Source: Metaphire vulgaris (lineage: Eukaryota > Annelida > Clitellata > Crassiclitellata > Megascolecidae). From it: a stretch of DNA of 64,000 nucleotides. Below, in pieces: positions 56,511 to 64,000 of this stretch. Each line of letters begins with the position of its first letter. Within the stretch, counting starts at the first letter, position 1. The stretch covers positions 744,001 through 808,000 of the forward strand of contig CM030862.1 in the NCBI GenBank assembly GCA_018105865.1, given 5' to 3'. The translations under genes were made by a program, and so were the position numbers. The notes beneath the pieces are model-generated. The model searched no databases. It saw nothing but the letters and a program-made list of their open reading frames with translations, and was not told the origin of the DNA.

Positions 56511-57806
56511 GGTAAAGGTAGTCCCATACTCGAACGGGCGTAGGGTCCGCCGCAGCTGATCTCCCGCGGTCACAAGGCAAGCAGTGACGCCGATGGCTTA
56601 CGCAATTAATCTATTCTAGAGTAGATCGCCATTACTTCTCTATACTATTATAGCCTATATATATATAGCAATAATCAGGGTGCGATTTGTGACCCGAAGC
56701 AGTGGGGCGGACATGGCGAACAGTGGGGGGGGGGACATGGAAAATGCATGGTTTAATGCACATTACTTTACTCTAATTTTCAATAAGCCTCTTATTATTT
56801 TTTACAAATTGTCTTGGGATTTGTGCAAAACTGTTGAGTAGTTGGGAGGAAGGGGGTTGTAGTTAGGTAACACGAGAATGTGTGGACGAAGGAAAGAAGT
56901 TCAAAGCACTCGTTATTTAAGCGTCGACAGCATTTCTTTGCTCGTCAACACTACTCTCACCTGAAAACATCGATGTGCCCCCCAACCCATTCCGACATCC
57001 TGGCTGCGCCACTGACCATCACTATGCTCGGAGCCAGCCCCCTCCCCCTCCCCCGCCCCCACCGAATGCCCAAACGGGCGCCCTTCAACGTAAACCTTCA
57101 GTTGGAAGGCGCCGCCTTCGTGTCTACGGGGCACTCGACGCGCGACCCGCATCGGGGCCTTCATCGACATATCGTTAGCCTGACAATAGACGATGATGGT
57201 TTATGGGGGGGGGGGGAGGGGAAACACTCTTGAGTCGAGAATAATTTTTTCCGCCCGATCTTCGGCGGTTTTTTTCGTTATAAATCGCCGATCGTTCGAC
57301 CCCCGTGTGCTCAGTTTTTTGTCCGTTATATGAAGTTGAAGAGGGTGACCTTGCGTCATTGTTATCAGCGCCCGTAATCTCGGTTCGACCTCATTACTAA
57401 TACCGATCAGAATGTGTACACAGTACGATGCTAATTAATTGCCAGCGGGGTGACGGGGGGGGGGGGGGTCAAGCCGGCATGACAAGACTAGTCCTCAAAT
57501 TACCCGGTAAAATTGGATGATTAACGCTCAAAACACACATGAACAGAAGCACACGTACACACACACACACACACACAGAGATACACTAACATTCAAGCGC
57601 ACACACACACTGCATGTGCTAATTCATTCAAGCACTCAAATAACGAATTATGCAATTGTCAATGTAATTATATTTTTTATATTTTTTGCTAAATTTGTCT
57701 GTTCTGGTTAACTGAGTAAGCCCACGTAATCGGGGACGGCTTAACAGGGTCCGGGGACTATGCCCCTATTGACTGTGTGCCCCCCAGCGGCCCCACACTT
57801 TAGTGC

Positions 57807-57879
<73 letters not shown>

Positions 57880-58954
57880 CTTATTATTATTACGAACATT
57901 TCTAGAGCGCAAATAATCGCAAAGCAGCAACTGCAACTAAACTGGTCCAGGTTTATAAAAAATAGTTGGTCTCCATGCTTAGAAATGTCCACTCCAACCC
58001 CCCTCCACCCCACCCACTTGTCAAATCCTATAGCCGCAACTGCTTGTAACGAAGTCTCATTTCGTCCGCCATCTCTTGAGAGATGTTTTTTGAATCGTCT
58101 TCTGCCATTCAGTCGGTTGAGAAAGAATCTCGACTTTCACGGCGGTTTATGCACGTACTGTATGTACTGTATACGATGGCATTCTGGGTCCCTTGTCTAT
58201 TCTCGACGGTGAGCTGTTTTTTGTGTGCAGCTTTCTGATGGTGTTCCTCTGCCTGCTTCTCAGCATCTTCTCGACGTTCGAGCATTACGAAGTCGTTTCT
58301 GGCTTCATCCTCTACTATCTGGTGAGGAGCTACAATCGAAAGTCTCAATCCTATGCAGTGCTTTTTCTGAGAAAATATTTCCCCCTTACGCAATATTATG
58401 CATATAAGTAAGTAAGTAAAATCTCGTAATCCAAGAGCGGTCTTCCGAGAGAAATGTTTCGTCGCCGATATCAGCGAATCCGAAGAAGATTGACTCAACG
58501 AAGTCCGAAAATCATCCCTAATTCTCGGTCGCGCTGTACCACGCGGCAGCCATTAGCGGCTGACCTTGGCGAGCTTTCTACGAACGACGAACGATTCGAA
58601 ACGTTCAGAACGACGTTAAAAAGCGAAGAACTGCAGAAGACCCTCGAAAAACCGACGAGTCGATGCAAAAGTCCGCTCGTAGAACATCGGATAAAACCAA
58701 AACGGCGACGAAATCCGAAGCGCACACAAACGTGCGTGGGCCCCGGCCATGACGGCGCCCACCGGAAGTTTTCACCGGCTGTTTGGACATTGTATAGGCC
58801 TAATGTATATTGCGAACTGTGCTTTTTTCTAGAGTCAAAGACAACACCTTTTGCAGACAAATGGAAGTGGGAATAGAGGTAGGCTGTGTACGAGTAACAG
58901 TGGTTTTCAACACATGATAAATCCTACTAAATCACTTAAAACCCAGTTAGGGCC

Positions 58955-59000
<46 letters not shown>

Positions 59001-60300
59001 ATTATTGAATCGAAGACAATGACATACTATAAACGATGCTTTCTACTGAAATGTCATATTGATCAGCCGTATAAACTAGTGCGACATAAGATTTGTCCGA
59101 CTTCTGTAGATATATATTTAATGTCCAGAATAGTATATGAGACTCTCTCCCAGTCGCCCGGATTCAAGCAAGCAGCGCTGCCTGAGTTCTATGTCATAGA
59201 GAAGAAATCTTTAAAATATTGGCTGAACGCTCGTCCTGTGATAGACGCGGCTTACACTGTTTCGACAGCCATCTGTACGGTTCACAGATTATGGCGGATA
59301 TCAGTCGTCATACGACGCAGTCAATCGGCTCAGAAATGATGTCTACAGCATTGCCAGAGCTAACCGTATACGCCAGCGTTTTAGAATCTGTAGTCCTGAG
59401 AAATTGGTGAAGTTTGATATTGAACCTTCACGACTATGAGATTTCTCGTTGTGTCGAAATCTTCTAAGAGATTTTCCATCCAAAGTGGTATAATATGCGA
59501 TAGTTAAGTGTTCCGGTTTCAAGGCAACTCTTAGGCCTAATGCTCGCCTTAGTTTCATCCGCACTCATAGCCATGAATAGGAACTGATCAGAGAGGGACG
59601 GCATGTCGTGTTAAGTGTTGTTACGACGGCTAACAATTGAAACTACAAATTAAATGCGACATGGCATAGATCACAATGTTCTGGATAACTGCGAACAAAA
59701 GACAGAGTTTGCTTTTGATATGTCTAGCGTCTTCGCAGCAGTTGCACGGCACTTTATTATTATTATTTATTTATTTATTATTAATTAATTAATTATAAAT
59801 AAACTTATTTGATTGGTTGATGATTGATTGACTTTAGTTTGTATTTCGACGCTATGACGCTAATCGAAACTGTCACGACTAACTAGACACCTGTTCGTTC
59901 ACCTGGCGAATCATTTATTCCAGTGTTTTATCCAGGCCTGTTAGAGGAAAGGGGAAGATGTTTCCCCAAAACCACAAAAATCTCCCCCAACAAACCCGGC
60001 ACCGACGCAGATTTTTGCACTGAACTGTGTCTCTTCCCCTCCTCCGACCAAGTCAATTCCCCCCTTCCCCCCAAAGGAAGGTGTGGAATCTGGATGAAAC
60101 GCTGGAACTTTATTGACGGCGTCAGGAGATCGTCATGGTGATCTGGTTTACGACGGAACTGATGGCTCGAGTCTGGTCCGCTGGATGCAGGTCACGATAC
60201 CAGCAGCTGTCGGGGAGGATCCAGTTCATCCGAAGACCTCTCTGCGTCGTAGGTTAGTTCCACGCTTCCACCCCACTTCACCTCACCTCACTCACATATG

Positions 60301-60331
<31 letters not shown>

Positions 60332-62919
60332 GGTCCTAGAAAAACACCGGCGTGCTGCAGAGTGAACAATGAATGATTTCAAAGCGGAAGTCCAGGGACT
60401 CATTTTGAGAGACTCGTCTAGGAATAAATCCATGCGTGTTGCAAACGTATAAAAATAAATAAAAAACGTAAAATTTTGGCCTTCTTTTTTACCACGGTGC
60501 TATATAAATTTCCTTTAGTTTAGTTTAGACGACAATTTATATAGCGCAGTAACAAAGTCAGAGGCTTAAGGCAAAAGCACTTTACACATTGCACTTGTAT
60601 GAGATGTCGAACAGGTGCGTCTTGAGTTTTTTTTTTAAAACAAATATATCGATGTTAGTCTCATTTCTAATAATTGATTGATTGATCAATTGAATCAATG
60701 TTGATTGAATTGATTGACGTCATCATAAACGATGACGCCGATGACGCTGATGACGTCGTCGTTGTCGTCGTCGTCATGTAGATATAACGGTGATCAGTGC
60801 GAGCGTCATCATTCTGTGCATGGGCAGCAGTGGTCAGGTGTTCGCCACCTCGGCTCTCCGGGGTCTCCGTTTCTTCCAGATCCTTCGAATGGTTCGCGTC
60901 GATCGAAGAGGAGGGTCCTGGAAGCTTCTTGGGTCGGTCGTCTGGGCGCACAGACAGGTGGTTCGCTTTAGCTCTCATTGCGCTGTTAACAAGATTAGCC
61001 GTCAATGTCTCTTATGGACTTGGCTGTTACATCGAAACTAGCAGTCTTACATAGTTTAAATCACGTTCACAGTGGAGTCGAAATGAATTAATTAAGTAGG
61101 CTTCAACTTGGACGAAAAAGTCGGGAGAGGCCCAGCCCCATGCCTTCCCCTTCGCCCAGGGCCGTTTCAAGGCATAGACACATAAAGCACGTGTCTAAGG
61201 CCCTCCCGCGATACAGAGGCCCTAAGGCCCTTAGACAGGCAGCGGAAAAAGATCATCACCGCATTCTGGTCCTTTATTTTCTCCTCGACAATTCTGACGA
61301 CAAGCAAAAAAGTTAGTCACTAGTTTTAAACTGCATACCTGTAGGGTCTCCAAACTTCCTAAAACGGCTCTGCCCTAACCTTACCTCTCTAGAAAACGGT
61401 GAGCTAGAACCCAGCGGTCTAATTGACGTTTAGTCCTAAGGACGGGGCTATAGATCTAGATGTGTAACATTTTTGCGAGTTGAACAATTCCTGTGACAAA
61501 ACCCACATTTTCTTGTGTCCCCATCTTCATTAACTTCAAATCCCGCAAGAATAATCAATATTGGTTCGCATCAATTCCGATCTACAGCGCTCGAAATAGA
61601 ACATCGCCATTATAGGCCTACTGTACTGTATACTACACGCTGGCGCCAACGACTGTGCGAAAACGAGGGGTGCTAATGTATGAAAGTCCTGCCGAATATC
61701 TTGTGGAATGATTAGTGAGTCGATCAAGGGACCAGCCGTATCTTAATTAAGATATCTGGTTCATTTTACGACAGGTTTTAGGCAGAGTAGGTTTACTGTC
61801 AGTGGCGGCTCTAGGATTTGGCAAGTGGGGGGGCGTTGGGGGCAACTTCTAATCATGGGGGGCCAACCATTTGTTGTTTAATGTATGTAGCATTAAGTAT
61901 AGGGTCCCAACTGGGGGCCACTGGGGGGGGGCAGGCTCTCAATAGGGGGGGCACGGGCCCCCCTGCCCCTCCCCCCGGTGGAGCCGCCACTGTTTACTGT
62001 ACAACAGATGAACGTGCGGCGTTAGATTTACAGTAAAAAAACTGCATGCGTGAGAATTTAGATGTTTTCATAATTCGATGATTTGTGATTCAGGAGCTCT
62101 TTACGACGCTGTACATCGGGTTTCTTGGTCTCATATTCTCCTCGTTTCTCGTCTATTTGGCCGAAAAGGAGAAAAACCCGAAGAAATTTGCAACCTACGC
62201 CGATGCCCTCTGGTGGGGAGTTGTAAGTGAAGACAGATTACGCAACAGCTACATCGTACACTCACACCACCACCACCACCACCACCACCATCATCATCAT
62301 CGTTGAACTTCTATAGCGCCGTTTTAGTAGGCCTACGGTTTTTTACATCAGTCGATGGTCGCTCCTTGATTTGAATCGTGATGAGATGATGGTGCTGATT
62401 TTGTTGTTGTTGTTGTTGTTGTTGATGATGATGATGATGATGATACAGATTATGATGACGTCATTGTAGTCGTTTGGTGTCATGTCGGGCAGTGGCGGCT
62501 CTAGGATTTGGCAAGTGGGTGGGGCCGTTGGGGTGGCAACTTCTAATCATGGCAGGCCAACCATTTGTTGTTTAATGTATGTAGCATTAAGCATAGGTCC
62601 CAACTGAGGGGCCACTGGGGGGCAGGCACCCAATAGGGGGGCACGGGCCCCCCCTGGCCCCCCGGTGGAGCCGCCACTGATGTCGGGTGTTGGTGTTCGA
62701 CCAAATATTGCTGTTGTAGATAACGTTATGTACGGTGGGCTACGGAGATACGGTTCCTATTACGTGGCCGGGGAAAATGATCGCCGCCTTCTGTGCCGTT
62801 CTCGGAATTTCCTTCTTCGCCTTACCCGCTGTACGTGTCTCGGTCGTCCCTTGGACAGTGCTGCCTCTTTTGAAATAGTTGAGCGATTGGTTTTAGTTTA
62901 GTATAAAGATGCTTTCTGT

Positions 62920-62976
<57 letters not shown>

Positions 62977-62977
62977 G

Positions 62978-63008
<31 letters not shown>

Positions 63009-63105
63009 GTCTCTCTGTCTCTCTGTCTCTCTCTTTGTCTCTCTCTCTCTTCTCTGTCTACCTCTCCCCTCTCTCGACCACTTTTCCCGTCTGTCTGTTT
63101 GTCTC

Positions 63106-63155
<50 letters not shown>

Positions 63156-63368
63156 AAAGACCTCTCTGCCCTCTTTAACTTTTCATAAATCAGTGGGTTT
63201 ATCAATAATTAATCTCCAGTCCGTCAGAATCACTCGATCATATATATCGAGTTCTTTTAGATATCATCTACTCTCTTATAAATGTCCCCACCATGAGAGC
63301 AATTTAATTTCACTGCGCTCACTCTTTTGTGCCTTGATAGGCTGCTGCTGTTTGGTTATACATCTTGG

Positions 63369-63418
<50 letters not shown>

Positions 63419-64000
63419 TGGATTTTAGATTTATCATGTGTTGAAAGCCACTGTCACTCGCATATCTTCTGTTTGTCCGCTCATGCAGTGGCGTAGTCAA
63501 GGGGAAATTGGGGGTTAAAAACCCCCTTGGCTGCCGACGAAAAATTGTTTTATATGTGTTTCCTTACATTTTTTCGGACGCGGTTTTGGGGGTCAACCCA
63601 CCTTGGTTGGCTGCCGACACAAAATTTCTAAGTGCTATAGAATGTAAAGGTGTGAGGTGACACCTTTTTGTTTGTCAAGATTTTTCGAAATTGGTTGCGA
63701 TCAAAACCGAAACCCCTTCCGAAAATCCTGGCTGGCTACGCCACTGTATTCGCTACAGCTGTTATAGTTTATTCCACACAAAAATCAAAAACAATACGCA
63801 GTGGTTGATCTGATGCGATTGATTTGCTTTGGACGCCGCGTCCATCTATAAATGCTCACTGATCCGAACTACTGCTGTTAACTTTACCAGGGAATTCTTG
63901 GCTCAGGATTCGCACTGAAGGTCCAGCAACAGCAGAGACAGAAACACTTGATTCGACGTCGAGTTCCAGCCGCCGCTCTCATCCAGGCCGTCTGGCGATG
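50137..64000 (+). CDS. KCNQ1: KCNQ1-like voltage-gated potassium channel, N-terminal through S6 (partial)
   Basis: Seven exons (50137-51062, 58231-58321, 60126-60252, 60782-60957, 62094-62222, 62720-62830, 63891 onward) join in matching phases and run off the window at codon 557. Residues 1-265 are a low-complexity Glu/Asp/Arg-rich N-terminus. NFLERPKDW starts the conserved core. S1 ([17 protein letters not shown]), S2-S3 ([19 protein letters not shown]), S4 ([20 protein letters not shown] with the Kv7-typical Gln at the third charge position), S5 ([20 protein letters not shown]), filter TVGYGD at 488-493 and S6 ([20 protein letters not shown]) follow. [29 protein letters not shown] and PAAALIQ favour KCNQ1 over KCNQ2-5. 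It would form plasma-membrane tetramers carrying slow K+ currents. Exon lengths match vertebrate KCNQ genes. Confidence 0.92.
52483..52560. mobile_element. CAGTGGCG MITE left-end fragment
   Basis: Begins CAGTGGCGTGTCCAGGGGTTAG and runs into C homopolymers. A matching right end was not found. Confidence 0.4.
53150..53418. mobile_element. CAGAGGCG-family MITE with perfect 8-bp TSD
   Basis: Termini CAGAGGCGGATCTAGG and CCTAGATACGCCTCTG. CTTCAAGT flanks both ends (53142-53149, 53419-53426). Nearly identical along its length to the copy at 25687-25949, so recently active. Confidence 0.93.
54105..54353. mobile_element. CAGTGGCGTAGC-family MITE, diverged
   Basis: Left CATTGGCACAGCCAGGGC, right GGAATCCTGGCTACGCCAC, with family core blocks between. 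Confidence 0.6.
54966..55126. mobile_element. CAGTGTTT-family MITE
   Basis: Left GATGTTCTCTCCAGACTCC, right GGCCTGGATGAAACACTG; the interior has a GTCAGTACAATGCAGACATTT-like block shared with 39456-39625. Confidence 0.6.
55287..55420. repeat. (GA)n microsatellite with AAGACG interruptions
   Basis: GA repeats interrupted four times by GAAGACGGA. This regular interruption suggests expansion of a longer unit. Confidence 0.95.
55855..55895. repeat. (TA)n tract flanked by inverted GCATAATATA repeats
   Basis: The TA run is bracketed by ATATATTATGCATATA and TATATGCATAATATAT, making one long self-complementary block. Confidence 0.85.
56516..56630 (-). mobile_element. SINE 3' body fragment
   Basis: Shares with the SINE at 15468-15766 the TAAAGG start, CGTAGGGTCCG and GCTGATCxCCCG blocks, but lacks the tRNA-like head. 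Confidence 0.5.
56697..57014. mobile_element. CAGTGGCGTAGC-family MITE, diverged
   Basis: Left GCAGTGGGGCGGACATGG, right CATCCTGGCTGCGCCACTG. The core contains TTTGTGCAAAACTGTTGAGT, as at 986-1216. Confidence 0.6.
57732..58042. mobile_element. CAGTGGCGGCT-family MITE, diverged, with ATT/GTT microsatellite inside
   Basis: Right end AAATCCTATAGCCGCAACTG; the interior has GCCCCCCAGCGGCCCC and TGCTTAGAAATG blocks as at 39273-39675. Flanks CACGTAAT and CTTGTAAC agree at 5 of 8. Confidence 0.55.
58231..58321 (+). CDS. KCNQ1: KCNQ1-like exon 2 (S1)
   Basis: 91 nt, the same length as vertebrate KCNQ exon 2. Acceptor tgtgtgcag, donor ATCTG|gtgagg. Encodes [20 protein letters not shown]. Confidence 0.92.
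58322..60125 (+). other. KCNQ1-like intron 2
   Basis: Contains an ATT microsatellite (58960-58997), a CAGTGTTT-family MITE (59921-60104) and an open frame at 58454-58876 with no recognisable domain. Confidence 0.7.
59921..60104. mobile_element. CAGTGTTT-family MITE
   Basis: Left CAGTGTTTTATCCAGGCC, right ATCTGGATGAAACGCTG, C/G-rich interior. It ends 21 bp before KCNQ1-like exon 3. The target duplication is not clear. Confidence 0.65.
60126..60252 (+). CDS. KCNQ1: KCNQ1-like exon 3 (S2-S3)
   Basis: 127 nt, exactly the vertebrate KCNQ exon 3 length. Acceptor acggcgtcag, donor GTCGTAG|gttagt. Encodes [20 protein letters not shown] and [16 protein letters not shown]. Longer open frames in the other phases hide it. 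Confidence 0.92.
60515..60640 (-). mobile_element. LINE 3' end fragment
   Basis: In reverse orientation shares GCGCTATATAAATTGTC and the CTTTGxCTTTTCGTTA-like region with the LINE at 33005-33925. It has a TTTAG-type tail near 60515. Confidence 0.55.
60782..60957 (+). CDS. KCNQ1: KCNQ1-like exon 4 (S3-S4 voltage sensor)
   Basis: 176 nt, the vertebrate length. Acceptor gtcatgtag, donor AGACAG|gtggtt. Encodes [20 protein letters not shown] and [18 protein letters not shown]. Arg residues at the S4 charge positions are conserved. Confidence 0.94.
61800..61992. mobile_element. CAGTGGCGGCT-family MITE with perfect 8-bp TSD
   Basis: Termini CAGTGGCGGCTCTAGG and GGAGCCGCCACTG. TTTACTGT on both sides (61792-61799, 61993-62000). 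It lies 101 bp upstream of KCNQ1-like exon 5. Confidence 0.93.
62094..62222 (+). CDS. KCNQ1: KCNQ1-like exon 5 (S5)
   Basis: 129 nt, one codon longer than the 126-nt exon typical of KCNQ2-5. Acceptor gtgattcag, donor GGAGTT|gtaagt. Encodes [20 protein letters not shown] and [11 protein letters not shown]. Confidence 0.94.
62490..62679. mobile_element. CAGTGGCGGCT-family MITE with perfect 8-bp TSD
   Basis: Termini CAGTGGCGGCTCTAGG and GGAGCCGCCACTG. ATGTCGGG on both sides (62482-62489, 62680-62687). It ends 40 bp upstream of KCNQ1-like exon 6. Confidence 0.93.
62720..62830 (+). CDS. KCNQ1: KCNQ1-like exon 6 (pore and S6)
   Basis: 111 nt, the vertebrate length. Acceptor ctgttgtag, donor CCCGCT|gtacgt. 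Encodes the selectivity filter TVGYGD and the [12 protein letters not shown] helix. Cys replaces the usual Thr immediately before the filter (LCTVGYGD). Confidence 0.94.
62925..63165. repeat. (CT)n/(CTGT)n microsatellite
   Basis: Two long CT blocks with CTGT units between them, in KCNQ1-like intron 6. Confidence 0.95.
63369..63418. repeat. (AAT)n microsatellite
   Basis: About 16 AAT units, in KCNQ1-like intron 6. Confidence 0.95.
63486..63746. mobile_element. CAGTGGCGTAGC-family MITE
   Basis: Left CAGTGGCGTAGTCAAGG, right GGCTACGCCACTG. The body matches 22994-23260, including the TTAAAAACCCCCTTGGCTGCC-type block. The target duplication is not evident. Confidence 0.8.
63891..64000 (+). CDS. 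KCNQ1: KCNQ1-like exon 7 (end of S6, helix A start), cut by window edge
   Basis: Acceptor actttaccag. Encodes [20 protein letters not shown] and [11 protein letters not shown], the start of the calmodulin-binding helix A IQ region. The exon continues beyond 64000. Confidence 0.92.

Larger units (their letters stand above)
51063..58230 (+). other. KCNQ1-like intron 1 (7.2 kb)
   Basis: Begins gtaagt and ends ttttttgtgtgcag. Contains AAT microsatellites (51246-51300, 51361-51418, 53453-53520, 56456-56505), GA tracts (55287-55410), a TA tract (55840-55895) and at least six MITE copies or fragments. No nested gene is supported. Confidence 0.8.

Noticed and set aside
58454..58876. Plus-strand frame of 140 codons inside KCNQ1-like intron 2
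   Set aside because: Arg/Lys-rich with no domain; an opposite-strand frame of similar length overlaps it.
60113..60376. Frame of 87 codons over KCNQ1-like exon 3
   Set aside because: It is the wrong phase: the shifted frame gives the conserved S2-S3 sequence with correct splice sites.
27403..63418. CRISPR-like arrays
   Set aside because: Repeated triplets and dinucleotides have no spacers; this is eukaryotic microsatellite DNA.

Overview
The window is nuclear DNA from an animal, most likely a marine invertebrate. The genes are split into short exons with GT/AG introns. Introns and intergenic DNA are packed with tri- and dinucleotide microsatellites, 5'-truncated LINEs, tRNA-derived SINEs and many short inverted-repeat transposons. 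No bacterial, phage, CRISPR, rRNA or bona fide tRNA gene is visible. An echinoderm or other non-vertebrate deuterostome is my best guess, resting only on gene content and on the abundance of the palindrome TAGGCCTA; I hold it weakly.

Five protein-coding genes can be reconstructed by joining exons. (1) 3187-5082, minus: a C2H2 zinc-finger protein with an acidic N-terminal half and three fingers in the last exon. (2) 7973-11467, plus: a KH-like/macro-domain-like protein of about 561 aa that recalls PARP14-type proteins without the catalytic domain. (3) 13132-20045, plus: a complete six-exon TMEM59 orthologue of 332 aa. (4) 25128-30202, minus: six consecutive coiled-coil exons of CCDC33, with both ends not located. 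(5) 50137 to beyond 64000, plus: the first seven coding exons of a KCNQ1-like (Kv7) potassium channel, from a very acidic N-terminus through S1-S6 into calmodulin-binding helix A, with intron positions as in vertebrate KCNQ genes.

Genes 1 and 2 are divergent, 3 and 4 convergent, 4 and 5 divergent. About 20 kb between CCDC33 and KCNQ1 holds no gene I can support; it is LINE debris, microsatellites and MITEs.

The most striking layer is the mobile DNA. At least four families of short elements with CAGTGGCG-, CAGAGGCG-, CATGGGCG- and CAGTGTTT-type ends carry perfect or near-perfect 8-bp target duplications, the hAT superfamily hallmark. Two nested insertions can be dated relative to each other. 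One pair of elements (41823-42551) shows exchanged target duplications: the outer flanks match each other and the inner flanks match each other. That is the signature of a composite unit or of integration of a circle by recombination into a resident copy.
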